Assembly: GCA_028023455.1 (NCBI GenBank)
Contig: JAQFVV010012490.1
Location: forward strand, 2,854,001 to 2,918,000
Direction of reading: 5' to 3'
Length of the DNA: 64,000 nucleotides
Origin: Epiperipatus broadwayi
Lineage: Eukaryota > Onychophora > Udeonychophora > Euonychophora > Peripatidae
Positions within the stretch are counted from its first letter, which is position 1, and every line of letters begins with the position of its first letter. Shown here in pieces: positions 12,851 through 26,520 of this stretch. The position numbers were made by a program, and so were the translations under genes. The notes under the pieces were generated by a model that was not told the DNA's origin, made no database searches, and saw nothing but the letters and a program-made list of their open reading frames with translations.

Positions 12851-13520
12851 ATGGTGGACAGAAAGAAATGATGCTCATAAGTGTGAGATTATTGATATTG
12901 TGCAATCTCAGTAGTTACAGTAAACTTACGCGGAGAGGTTCAAGGCTATGTTGGAATCCAAGGAATTATAATAATACATACATTAACATTATATATATGT
13001 GCAACAAGAAAATTATTTGACACCTATAATACTTGTATAAAGATCTATTAGAGATATAAAATAAACAAAAACAAACAACAAAAAATAACCCCAAGAATAT
13101 TACCGGTTAAGAAAGAAAATGCTTATATGAATGGACCATCTTAAAGGGTGGCAAATTAAAAGTTGAAGATTGAAGCTTCATAAAGACTGGCAGAATGGGT
13201 TGATGGCTGTTGATATTTTACAACAAGGAGGGTTAGTTTTCTGCCAGGCTGTGCTAGACTGGCAAGAAAGTTAGTAATAACAAAATAATAAGATTTTAAA
13301 CTTTTAATTAATATAAACAGTTTTTATTTATTTTTTTATTGCATTTTTACCCAGTTAAAAAAAAGAAACAGAACAAAAGTGAAATCTAATCAATCATACA
13401 TAAATTAATTTGTTTTTCTAATTATCACAGATATTTATGGAGGGGTAGAATTAAATCTTTTATTATTTTTTTAAAAAAATTCAAAATTAAAAAAAAAAGT
13501 TTTTTATTGTACAAACTCCA

Positions 13521-14573
13521 GTTGTCTTTTGATAGCCAATCACAGCCACTTGTCAGCATTGTTTATGTGTTAAAACAATAAAATGTAACATTACCGGGCC
13601 ACAATTTTAAAAATATGGTGACTTTTTTTGATCTCTTAAATTTTTTCTACTCCCTCTGTTAATACAATATTTCATTTTTAGTGTTTTTTTTGTTTTTTTT
13701 GGCTTTAACTTTTATTTTTGAAATCAATTTTTTTTTACCTTTTTTTAAGAATAAAAACCAAAAAATAACTTCTGTCTCCAACTTTTACAAAGTATTTCTC
13801 AATACACCCCCCCCCACCCCAAAATAAAGTAAGATCAAAACTTTTGACTTTTTCAAGTTTCAGGTGTTTTTTTTTTTTGTTTAAAAATACGGCCACTTAT
13901 TTTTGGCCTATAAGGCGATATCTTTTATGCCTTTATTTGTATACCACTAATATACTAAAACTTTTATTTTTAAAACCAATTTTTATTACCTTTTTTAAAA
14001 AATAAAAACAAACCAAAAATAACTTTTGTCTCAGTGAAGTCAAAGTATTTCTCACCCCCACCCAACCCCAAATTAAAATAAGACTTTTTTGGCTTTAACT
14101 TTTATTTTTGAAATCAATTTTTATCACTTTTTTAAAAAAGAAAAACAACCCAAAAATTTCTGTCTCTAACTTTTACAAAGTATTTCTCAATCCACCACCC
14201 CCCACCCCCAAATCAAAATAAGATCAAAACTTTTGACTTTTTCAAGTTTTTTTTTTTTATTATTTAAAAATACTCCCACTTTTTTTGGCCTATAAGGCAA
14301 TATTTTTTTTGCCTTTATTTGTATACCTCTAATATACTAAAACTTTTATTTTTAAAACCATTACCTTTTTTTAAAAATAAAAACAAACAATTTTTTAAAA
14401 AAACTTTTCCTATTAATTACATTTTTTGATCCTTTCAACACACCAGCACACACAAAAAAAGACTTTTACATGTTTCGTTTTATTTTTTCACATTTAAAAT
14501 ACATTTTTTTTGGCTGTACGGTGATTTTAATTACACGATTTCTATTTTGCCCTTACTACTATCAAAAGACAAC
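13521..14573. mobile_element. 1,053-bp non-autonomous DNA transposon with 15-bp TIRs
   Basis: The sequence gttgtcttttgatag at 13521-13535 is exactly inverted at 14559-14573, and both ends are bordered by the same five bases, ctcca (13516-13520 and 14574-14578), a candidate target-site duplication. The inside has no coding potential. It is made of T-rich and C-rich blocks repeated imperfectly: ggctttaacttttatttttg recurs at 13701 and 14091, and ggcctataaggc at 13905 and 14287. A 5-bp duplication with these TIRs does not let me name a superfamily. Confidence 0.7.
13681..14410. repeat. Imperfect ~390-bp internal tandem repeat with C-runs
   Basis: Landmarks recur at offsets of 382-390 bp (ggctttaactt, ggcctataaggc, tatactaaaactttta). 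A sub-block with aaagtatttctca followed by a C-rich run occurs three times (near 13788, 14041 and 14177). The repeats fill the interior of the TIR element. Confidence 0.7.
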
Positions 14574-16189
14574 CTCCATATATATATATATAACCATCTT
14601 GTATATTTAACATTGAATACAGATATTACATTTATCATAATCATTGCCATGTAATTACACTAGCTATGATATTCCCCAACATTCAGGTGAATAACATTTT
14701 ATTCTTGCATGTTTTAACAATAAAATAATAAACATAGAAATGCAAGCACATTAATCAGAATGATTATTATTGTACTGTTTTCTGTGTTCAATACACAATA
14801 ACTAGTGTTCTGTTTTGGTCAGTTATAACAATTATGCTTAGCTAAGGCTAAGCAGGTTACATCTTTAAGAAAATTTATCTGTAAACTTCTGCTGGTCTGT
14901 GAAATCTTATCCTTATTTTTGCTGGTCCACAGGTGTGAAAAAATTGAAGACCACTGGTTTAGATAGTACCTAAGGCAAGTAGTTTTTCAAGCATCGGGGC
15001 TTAGACTGGATTCCATCTCTTGGATACCCTTCTGAGAACAGATTCACGGGAGGGCAAGAGGCAAGCTTTTCTACTCTGAAATAATTCACAGATGAGATTT
15101 TAGGTATATATTGTCAATCAAAGTCAACAATTTTAAGAACAAGAACCTTTTCTACAAACAGTTTCAAATATTTATATTTGCCCCCCCCCCCTTTGAACTG
15201 TTAGAAACACTTTTATGCTTTTTTTTTTTCAGACCTACATTTTATATTAATGGAAGTTCACTAATATTCCTTTGTCTAAAACATTTTAAAGCATCTAATG
15301 TTTCCAAATGCCATTGTTGGTGGTACTTATCCCTGCGGACAAATAGCAATTTTTTACACTTTTCTCATTTCTTTAAAATTGACACAAAACTAAATTTAAC
15401 TAGGAAGGTGTTCACCTAGAACTATTGCCTAATTATCTATTAGTTTGATCAATATATTAATTTTTCTACATCTAATTCATGTTACCTAAAATCCACTAGC
15501 TTACATTATGTTTATTTGCTAAAGAATTTCTCATTTATTTTTACTTTGTTTTTTTCCTCTTCCTTTAATTGCACTTGGCCTATGACCAGACCCATAACAT
15601 AAACATATTTTCTACATGTATAAATTTCATGAAATATTTTATATCTCATATTAATATTCATTAACTGTGATTGAATTTAGGATTAGTATGTTAAAATAGT
15701 AAATGGTGAAACACACATATAAGCTATCAATTCTTTTCTTCAAGCCACTACAATTCATAGTTCCATGATTATAAATATTCAAAAGTCTTGAATTTATTTT
15801 AAAGACATATATTATATTGATAAGCACCAGAGCTGTTTTAAATGCTTTAAATCAATTTTTCTATGAGAATATTAAGAAATATAATGCAAGAAGAAACTGG
15901 ATATCATTGTCATTTAGAGAATATAAAATTTGAAAACTATTACATCAATTGTTTTTATAGTAATACTGCATTTAGTATTTCTTCTAATGCCAATCATTAG
16001 ATTAATGATGGAATTAATAAATGCAATGTTGCATATAGATTCACATTTGCAATAATAAGAATATATAAGGAATGAACATTAGTAATTTAACTGTTCAATT
16101 TCTTTAAAGTCATACTACTTCATTTTTAAATCATTTAACTCCAGGAAGCAAAAAAAGAAAAAGGTATATTTACATTCTCATATATATAT

Positions 16190-16712
16190 ATAATCTTATA
16201 ATTGAATATTTATAAATATAATAATTAGATATATGTAAAGTATAACATTAAAAATTTTATCCACTTAGGAGCGCTTTTGACTATCCTCATAGTCTTTGTC
16301 AACTAACACTGTGAAAGGCTAACCTTCCCATAATACTGAAATCTTAACATTTGCTGCCTGTCTGTTAATTAAGTTTGTTTGTATTTGTATATTAGCATAG
16401 CTTTCTTTGTTTTCCTTTTGTTATTACTTTTTATAATGTAAAAATATTGTAAATTGAAAAAAAAAAACAACTAAAGAAAAATAAAATAAGCTATGCTAAT
16501 GTGCAAATACAAACAAGTCTTAATTAACAGACAGGCAGCAAATGTTAAGATCACAGAATTGTGGGAAAGTTAGCCTTTCAAAATGTTAGTTGACAAAGAC
16601 TACAAGGATAGTCAAAAGCACTCTTAAATGGATAAAATTTTTAAAGTTACACTTTACATATATTTAATTACTCTATTTATAAATATTCAATTACAAGATT
16701 ACGTATATTGAT
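16190..16712. mobile_element. Penelope-like element tail in inverted (fold-back) arrangement
   Basis: The left arm (about 16190-16432) is the reverse complement of the right arm (about 16455-16712), with only some 22 bp between. On the plus strand the right arm can be read as the C-terminus of a GIY-YIG-type PLE protein, including INRQAANVKITELW near 16525-16565, as at 36552-36667. The family is therefore the same as at 36.1-36.8 kb. The arms continue past the coding end into a shared 3' tail (gataaaattttt...). Confidence 0.85.
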
Positions 16713-16714
16713 TT

Positions 16715-19700
16715 GAAAAAATACAGACATCGAATTATCATATTATTACATATATATTGTAACCTTCCCATAAGAATGATACATGTATTCTATTCTACTA
16801 GTCTTTCTATTAGCTCACTCAATGATGCAGTAAAGTATAAGAATGATATGATATGAGACTCTATCTGATCTAAACAGAACATATGATGCATAAGATAAAG
16901 ACATAAGATAGCCTTCAGGGATGGTCACAACATATAAGTTTTAACATTGAGAAGCATATAAAATATACTTCACAATGACATTATCATTGTAGAAATTCTC
17001 CAGCTACTATCATATTATAATCAGTAGGAAAATCCCTACTACAAACAATGACTAACATAATATTTCATTTGAAATAATTACTCAACTATCTTCTGTAAAT
17101 TAAGAAATTATAAAAAGGACTAATATTAAAAACATTAGACTAAATTAATTGAAATAATTAATGCTGTCCTATGGATATCTCAGGGAGATTATCTTTGTTA
17201 AAATATAATTACAATTATACTAGTAGATAAATAATTGAATCACAAGAGGGGTTTTGTTGAGATCCAATTATCTAAATAATAATTACACTTATAATTACAA
17301 ACATAACTAAACTTTCTATTTGAAAATTAATTTAACCATAATAATAATACATTAAGACTAATAATCATAATCTAATCGCTTACTTTCAGTTAAATGATTT
17401 ATTAAACTTATAAATATTTACTCTCTTACTTATACAAATAACCATCATAAACAGAATAATCATTTTGTAATAATTAAATGCTTTATAATATAATTATCAT
17501 CTTCTATCATCTAACTCAAATACACTTATTAATTAGCATTTATCCATCTTAACTTTATCCTTCAAAAATAAACATTACAAATGGTTTTATTAATAATTTA
17601 TATTTTGGAATAATATAACATTTTAAAATTTAGTCTATACAATGATTTCAAATAAGAATGTGATTATTAAGAATAATATCACTCTTTGTTAATGTTCTAC
17701 ACATATGATACTATTTAAATTGCAATTTTCAAATAATTCTTCAAATATTTTCATATTTAATAAAATATGAATCCATGAAATATTACTTTAATACAATTAT
17801 AATTTTAAATTAATAAATAATTAACTTATCAAATTCCAATTCTTTAATATAACTATCTCCAATAAATATATTTTACGTAATGACTTTATGTGGATTATGT
17901 GCCTTTAGATATGATTTTATGAGAAAAATGATTCTAGACAGAAATAGAGCTACTAGTGCAAATTTTAAATTAAAATATCGACTGCATAATTTCTTTCTTT
18001 TTTTTTTTGTAAAATTTGCATCTAATTTATTTTAGTATAATTCTAAAATGATAATTTATTTTTTTTAATTTTTTTTAAAATTCAGGACCAGCTTTAGAAA
18101 ACAATTATTTATAGGTAATTTAAAACTAATTTAATAAATATTTTATAAAGTGACATGGACAAATTATAATACTAGAGGGAGCTGAGTGATTTGATTCATT
18201 AAATATAGATCTAGCCAGTTTCTTTTCTGAAATATATTAATGTACAATAATCAGAATTGTTTTAATTTAGCTTCTAAAAATTGAATTATTTTACATTCAA
18301 ATTAGTTAAATGTAATGGAAAATTTAAAATAATGTTAATAATTGAAGAAAAACATATGAAAAATAGTCTGCAGTAAAATAAAGGAATTATATTTCAACCA
18401 ATCATTATGTGAAATACCAGTGATTTCTTGTGTCTTAGAAATTACGATAGCTGATTATTCACTTCTGTTGTTTTTTCTTCATTTAAAATTAAATATTTTA
18501 AATAAAAATCTAAATCTAGCTACATGATTAGTCAGTATTAAAAAGTAATCATAAAATCCATAAATATTTATGAAAAATAATTGCATTTTGATAGCTATCA
18601 CTGAATGTCATTGATATACAAATAATGGTCAACATTATTCACTTGTCTTAAATAGCGATCCAGCACTATTCACTTTTCCTTCATTATTCTTCTTGTAAAA
18701 TTTAAAAATTTTCAAATCAAAGTTTATATTTAGATAAATTAGTATAAAAACTTAATTATGAATGTAAAAAATTATGAGAAATATATTTATTTTCATTCAA
18801 AATGTATTACAAAAATATAAAAGATTTTAGTTTGATTTGTGACTTTGACAGTTAGAAACAACTGGAGAACAATAGCCAAAGTTGATAGTCAGTGCTTTGT
18901 TGCATTTTATAAGGGAAAACAGGTGGGACTATATGCAATAATCACAATCAGAAATCAATTTTTTGTGAAAAATACTGCCAATAGCGGATTTTTTGGAATT
19001 AAAATTTAAATACCAATGAAGCTATGAATTTATGATAAAATAAACATAAAATAGTGAAAATGCAAACAAAAATGGCAAATAAATAGTGCAAAATGTTTTT
19101 GGTTTCTGGTTTGAAGTCCTGAAAAAAATGTAATTGCCCTTAGATGCACTTTCACCAAAAAAGTCACCCCCAACATTACCACCCCTGATTTATAGCAAAC
19201 AATTATATCATATACCATAATTGATTCACAAAATTACTATTTAAATAATTATAAATTTACAATAGAATTATTTACATTAACAATAAATAAAAAGAAACAT
19301 CATTCCTTTCATTCAAGCATTCAATTTATATATTTATTATTTAGTCCATCAAATGATGTTTGTTATTATCAACGTGTATGCTTTCCTTTATGTTATTAAT
19401 TAATTTTCCCATCCATGAGTTGATCTGGAGGTGTGATTTCTTTGCTATCCCACATAGTTATATGTTTCTTTATAATTCAAAGTATTTAAATCAAGTTATA
19501 ATACTTTAATATTATTCACACTTAAAATTTGTATGAAAATATATTAATACAATTTATTAACAAAATTGTTTATGTTGTGGTAATCTTAAAATAATACAAA
19601 CAATGCATTTAAATAAATAATTGAATCAAGAATTCTTTATGTCAAATTATCATTTATTTTTATGCACTCTTCACTTCTCTCACTTTCATTTGCATTCTTA

Positions 19701-20675
19701 TTTTGATCTCATTTATCACCTCCCAATAATATGTTATTCAGATTTTGATTGAATACAAAAATATTTGTTTTGTGTATGGTCTTACTATGTCTGATACCAA
19801 TCTAACAAAACTTACCTTACAAAGAAGAACTATAAAATTCATAAAGAATAATTAGCTAACCTGTAATGCTTTTTATATTCTACTAACATATATAAATCTT
19901 CACAGATAAAGTGATTTTATTAAATTATTGTATCAAAATACCGGGATAGAGGTCTCCTCTCTTTATAATAAGTTATACTGAAGCAGTCAATCTTAGCTTA
20001 AGATTGAGCTTCATATTTCCACCTACTAGTCTGTATTCAAACCCTATATCCCATCCCACTCCTTTTATCATGCATATATCTCTTATGTATATATTTAAGA
20101 TGTGCGCTTAAGTTAAAAAATTTTAACATTTCATTAACAATTTTTTAAAATTATTATTAATTCTTTTTTATTAATTATTAGTTCTTTTTATTAAAGTACA
20201 TAGGTGCGGCTCAAATATATATATAGAAGCAAAAACTTACTAACAAAATATTGATTTTCTTTGTAAATATTTTATTATACGTCATTTTAAACTTTTTCTT
20301 TTTAAATTGCTTGTTTTTCCTATTAAACTCTATATTTTATAAAATCCAAGATGAAAGATGCGACCAAATTGTCTAAAAATAATTAAAGGGTTGGAAACAC
20401 TATTGTTTTAATCTGGGGAAGGTATTTTTAATTAAAGTTTTTACTTAAAATGGGGATTAAGATTAAAGATTTTCTTCTGTTATAAACATTTTTGTCAAAT
20501 CTATTTCTAATCTGGAAATAGATTTGAATTTATTTTGGATGTTATCTAACATCGAATCTTTCAAAAACAGTGAACTAAGTAATTAAAAGCATTCCAGAAA
20601 TACCTGGGCAGAGTATAAAATGGCCGCTTTTTAAACCACCAAGAGATTAGCTACTATTGAGAGAACTGTATTGTA
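16715..20675. other. AT-rich intergenic DNA, nothing recognised
   Basis: Four kilobases of A/T-rich, stop-dense sequence. The 62-codon minus-strand frame at 19030-19218 has no motif. I see no repeat copy, promoter boxes or transposon signature. Confidence 0.6.
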
Positions 20676-20890
20676 AACATATTACACATCACTTGAAATG
20701 ATGTAGTAGTAAGTCCACCACCCTTCTTGGACCTGTTGGGTCATCATCTTCCATGGCTGTACCATTCTGCTGCCCAAGAGTGAAGTAAAAGCCTGACCTA
20801 AGAACTTTAGTATGCTAATAGAAGCTTGCTGCCATCGATGAACTTGCATTTCAATTGCCATGCACATGCTGTACTAAATTGGACTCTTAA
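20600..20890. other. G+C-richer island of unknown nature
   Basis: Base composition rises towards balance here. A 61-codon minus-strand frame (20682-20867) contains Trp-rich sequence (RWQQASISILKFLGQAF) that I do not recognise. It may be a fragment of a repeat whose other copies are outside the window. No splice or promoter context supports a gene. Confidence 0.25.
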
Positions 20891-21639
20891 AATTGCAAGG
20901 TAACTTTTCAAGCCATCACTTCAAACTAAATCTAGCCTAACTCAGCTATCAAGATTTCTCCTAATGTATTATTTAACTTTATTTCTAATATATAATATGT
21001 AAATTGCTCATAAATAATTTCTATAAATTTAATCTTATCTCATATGCTCTAACTTTCTTTAATTTTGGGGCGGTCATTTATTTATTACTTGATTTTATAT
21101 GTGTGTTTTATTATTAATGTGCCAATCTCAAACAATATGACGAGTTGAATTTTATAAAATCTTTTCTTTCTTTTAAGTAAAACTTCATGAATCAAGGTTA
21201 TTTAATGTCCCCTTAAAATATAATGCATTACTAATTAATACACTCACCAGATTGTTTTTACGAGTCAACATTTTGTTTATGGTTTAGTAAAAAAAATGCT
21301 GGATTTTCTACCTGGGGAGAATCCAGAACTCAAGCTAATTAATGCTCTAAAACTTATTTATTTTATAAATGTTATTTATTTAATTCTGAAAGAGACTTAT
21401 TAATTGTTTTCTATATATAACTGTTAGTTTTTATTTTATTGTTCCATACTCTTAAAATATCATATACAGTCTTTAAATATTCCAGTTATTGTAAAATCAA
21501 CGAAGGTGGAATTTATTTATTTTAAATAACAGAAAAGGGAAGGGGGTAAATCTTAATGTTTTTTTTACTAGAGAAAATCTTAACGCATATTTTATTTAGG
21601 GAAATCTCTCTCTATATATATTCTAGTCGCATAGCAAAT

Positions 21640-21980
21640 TAATTATATAAATTATGGCATTCAAACAAGGGTAATTTATTTTTAAAGTGGTAAATCTTAG
21701 TCAATGTTGTGACATTTATCCGTACTGCATTACTGACATTCGGCCTTATCTTTGTGTTTGTATATATGTGCTTCTTAATCTGGGGTTGCAACAAGTTCGA
21801 ACCCATAGATTTCTTTTCAAGCATTGTTCTGAGGATAGTTGACCTTCCCAGAACCATTTATTTCATATAAAAAGACCTCTGGTGGTGATTCCCTAAGTCT
21901 GGCATAAGCTATGCCTATCCCCTTTCTTTGTACAAAAGGCCTGCATGTCAGCGATGTCCACGGCATGCCTATCCACTTCG
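21640..21980 (-). repeat. Possible degenerate tRNA-derived SINE
   Basis: On the minus strand, gggttcgaactt near 21790-21803 matches the RNA polymerase III B-box consensus GGTTCGANNCC apart from its end. The surrounding 150-200 bp are more G+C-rich than their flanks. No A box at the proper spacing and no second copy are visible, so this remains tentative. The 72-codon frame here is incidental. Confidence 0.3.
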
Positions 21981-22804
21981 TCTTTCATACAGAAGCATGA
22001 CATTTCCTGTTATTTCTTGGTTATTATGTCAGCACCACAAACTTCTTCATACTATTATTTCTTTTGCTTCATGACCCAGTTTTAATGCTCTAATATTAAA
22101 ATTGCACTCTGCTCAAAATCTATATAAATACCAATTATTTCTAGTTTTATTAATTAAATTTATTTCAGTCTTATACAATCCCACCATCATAACTTATTTC
22201 TGTATTTAAAATTATCTATTTGCCTTAGAGAAAATAGAGTGTTCTTTTTACCAGCATGAATAAAGAGAATTTTTATTAAATATTTTATCATATAACTAAA
22301 TGTCATTTTCAAATGTGTTTTACTTATTTTCATGACCATAATGGTGTGAAAATAGTTTTCTTATATATATATAATGAATTTTGGAATGCTCGCTGAAATC
22401 ATATGTTAGTCACCACATTTCAGAACCATAACCCAAAGCGTTAATAGCAATTTTATGTAACTTCTTTCTAATAATTGATTGGCATTTTAATATTGGACCC
22501 ACCAAAGATGTGTGTTTATGTATAGTATATATTATTTATCTAATAAAAGAGCATATGAAAAATAATAGCGTGAATGACACTATGTAATCATCTACCGCTT
22601 GCTCATTCACGCACATGCTAGTGTTTGCAATTACTTTATAAATATCTGTAAACAATTTGTCACTATATTAAACTAATTTTTATTATCCAACTTGTCTGAG
22701 TTGTTCGAATTCCTCTTTTCTCCACTTCCAAACGTACAGTCATGCTTATATATATTTTAGTTTAGTCATAGTAATAGATGTCTCATTGTCTTCTCCACTT
22801 TGCT

Positions 22805-23030
22805 AGTGGGCCAGATTAAGAATTAATTCTCATGTGCCATCATTGTTCTGTTATCCATTAGGTGTTTGATCTGGGGCTTAGAGAGTGGGTTCGAATTCAG
22901 GCTGGTCCCCGACCTAAATCTCAGGATTGACTGGGTTTGAAGTACATTTTGTGAGTTCCAGCACATGTTAGATGGATATACATGTTTTGACCGGTACATA
23001 GAATATACATGTTTTGACCGGTACAATACG
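22805..23030 (+). repeat. tRNA-like SINE fragment with 27-bp tandem duplication
   Basis: A B-box-like gggttcgaattc at about 22889-22900 follows a plausible A-box region (ggcttagagagtggg). Downstream, atacatgttttgaccggtac is present twice, 27 bp apart (near 22978 and 23005). The two short minus-strand frames here are artefacts of that duplication. Confidence 0.4.
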
Positions 23031-23109
23031 TTGGAAAGTCACGTTTTCTTAACGAATCTACCCCAATATATCCTGACTTATTTATCAAGCTCTTATGGAA
23101 TATAACATT

Positions 23110-25800
23110 CATGTTTCCTTGGAAAATCCTTTCATCTCCTTATAATAAAATATATGAATATCACACAGATTAATCCCATTAAAATATCTTATCAGTTTTT
23201 TAGGCTGGTATTTCATCCTATCCTGGAATTTTAACTTATCTGTCTACACTATATATGTTCAGCATCTATGACTATTAACTTTCTTTTGTCTGATAATATA
23301 ATCCCATCTTCCTATCAAACATTATAGCTCATGTTACAAAATAAATAGTTTACTATGATAAATGTCAATAATATACTTTTTCCATTACAACTATTGAAAT
23401 CATAAATTACTTTTCCACTTTAACATTCATTCCATTTCATATTTTTATATATCACATTATATTCTTATGGCATATTTATTTTTAATTTCGTAGAATCCCA
23501 CTTTTTGATTCATCATCATTATTTTAAAATAATCATTGAATATACTTTACTATAATAAATTACTAAATTCCTTTAAGATAATTTTACCACAATCAGATTT
23601 TTTTTTCTTCATACCTACTAAAGAACATAAATTTAAATTACTCCATTATCTATACAAACTTTTATTCTGTAATTCATGTATACCACATTAATTCTATAAG
23701 CACACATTTCATTCTTTAAAATTAAACAAATAATAATCAATTAATACATCTTAATCTTAAAGATTAATTACATATAAAATATTTTCAATTATTTATAATC
23801 TTACCATACAATATATTTTATATTGAAAAATATTAACAATAAAATCAAAAATAAAAAAAATCTTTTTTTTTTTTAACAAAAAGAGAATTTATTCCACCTC
23901 CCGATTCAGCATTACCATGGTAACAAAATGACAATTCAAATTTCCTATCAAATTCTTGAATTCGCCTCTACTCTTACTAGCAATACATATGCAATCTTAA
24001 GTAAAACATTTTAAAATAATCACAATAACTTGAAAAAAGTTTTTGAGCTCATTGAATCCTTATCTAAACCTTAAAATCTTGACATGTTTATGCATTAATC
24101 TTCTGGAATACTATAATAATAAAATAGTTAAGTAAATATTAACTATAATTTTAATATTAATTTTTTCAATGTAAAACTTTGGCATACGTAAAGTCAGTTT
24201 ATATAAGTAGATTTCACTTCAACTTTCCTTTTATTTTATTTTGTAGTTTCATATTTTTGAAATACACATAAATAAATTCATTCAAATCTATAGCGCTGTA
24301 ACATATATCATTTTTTTTTAATCATTATTAGTCATTATTAAAAGATTAAAAGACTTTCCTGTCAGCTCTTTATCCTTTTAGTATTCTTCTTATTACAAGA
24401 TAATTTTATTTGCTAGGATTAAAAAATATATATTTAATCTTTATAAGCTTTTATCTTATACAAAAACACTATAAATATTGATTCTTATATTTAACTGTTC
24501 TATATTTGATTAATCATATAATAAATATTTTTCTTTCTGATTTTGCCAAGTTAATTATAATATGTCAGTTGTTTTAATTTAAGAAAGAATTATTTTTAAC
24601 TAGACTTACAACTTGTTACTAAATGATTACTTCAAAGTTTGATAAACTAATTTCATAAGTTTATAAAATTTATAGCTTTGTATTCTATTATCATTCCTCT
24701 GTGTAAATACATTACTAATGAAACTAATTAACCTGGTAGAGATAAGAAAATGTTCTCTTACATGACAACATCTGCATCCTTTAGGTAACTAGTTTATATT
24801 GCTTTTCCATGTTTTTCCCAAATGAAAATAAATTTAACTGTTCTTTTAAAATTCCATTAGTTATTATTTTAATTATGATTTAATGTCCAAGACTGTAATT
24901 AGGTCATTGAGAAGAAACTTGGTTTATTTCACACCATTATTTTAAATATCGCTCTTAAACATGTTATATTTTTATTCAGCTTGTTACTTAATTACTTTTA
25001 CTTGTTTAAAAAATAAAATATAGTAAAATTTTTAGAATTTTTAAAAAATTTAGTGAAACAGGTGTTCACTTTACTTTTGATGAATTTCTTTTTAGTTTGT
25101 CTGCTATTTTACCTTATATACTGTAGACAGTATGATGTTAGATAGTTAATTAATTAAATTTTATTGGTTAATATCTAAAAATCAACCAGCAAGTTTTTTT
25201 TATATAATTATCTTTCTGTCTACATTATTTAAAATAATTATGATTAATAAATATTTTCAAAACTTACTAAATTAAATAACTTTAAAACTGAAATCATAAA
25301 ATATAATTATGATTTTAATAAATTGTTTTATTAATTGATTTTAAATAAGATATTTAGTAGCAATATTTATATCTAAAATATATTACTTTAAAACAAGTTA
25401 TTGTATTGTAATAAATAATTTGTATTCTTCTTTATCAGAATTCTGCACAGAAAGTCATACATTCATCTTTTAAAGGATCACTATTATTTAAATAAATTGA
25501 TATTTGATTTATTACTATAGTAGTTTTTAATAAATCATAAACTTACATAAATACATTACAAATAGGCTTGTATTTATTAAAAACTATTATAAATGACTAT
25601 TTATAAGATAAATAATTATAAATAAAAGATGTGTATTAATTATCCCCACAGAATTCTATCTTTAAATACTATACATTAAGATATTTATACATATTATATA
25701 TCAAAATTTATAGTATTACGATTGTATATTCTTTAAATTTAAACTTTTGGTCTATAATATATGTTTTATATCCTACTTTAAATACAGCTAACCAATCAAA
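23110..25800. other. AT-rich intergenic DNA with short inverted repeats
   Basis: Mostly featureless A/T-rich DNA. A short imperfect inverted repeat lies at about 25505-25610 (tagtttttaataaat against atttattaaaaacta). No gene or known element is visible. Confidence 0.55.
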
Positions 25801-25810
25801 AGGTTATAAT

Positions 25811-26184
<374 letters not shown>

Positions 26185-26234
26185 AGAAATAAAAATCAAA
26201 TCATACATCATGTGACTTAATTTAATAAGCTTAT

Positions 26235-26520
26235 ACTAGAAATGTAATATAATGAGCATGCTAATAGCTCTTAACAAGCTTTTCTGAATATCCCTATCCC
26301 CATACTGGTTTCAAGCTGTGGCTATCATCAGTGAGACACTAGGATATTCAAACATTAGATTTAAAAATACCAGCTCAAAGTCCAGCATTTATCTAATAGT
26401 TAACTATTAAGTAGAAAATCTGAAATTTTCAGACATCTATATGTCTTCAAATCTGGCTATCTAACTTAAATAGCCATCTGAGTCAAAGAAGAAACTAAAA
26501 TTGGATTGAGAATTATTGTG
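26235..26520 (+). repeat. Diverged copy of repeat family A
   Basis: Landmarks of the 3.1-4.0 kb repeat appear in the same order, e.g. gtttcaagctgtggct and catcagtgag, then a tail resembling attttcaga and catctatatgtct. Similarity is weaker than between the tandem units. Confidence 0.5.

Larger units (their letters stand above)
12975..15745 (-). repeat. Right arm of a large inverted repeat, interrupted
   Basis: Reverse complement of 7290-8342, in two blocks: about 12975-13195 and about 14955-15745. Between them lies about 1.7 kb absent from the left arm, which contains the 15-bp-TIR element at 13521-14573. The 102-codon frame at 15111-15419 lies inside the arm and resembles no protein. Divergence between the arms is high but the order of landmarks is preserved throughout. 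Confidence 0.7.
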
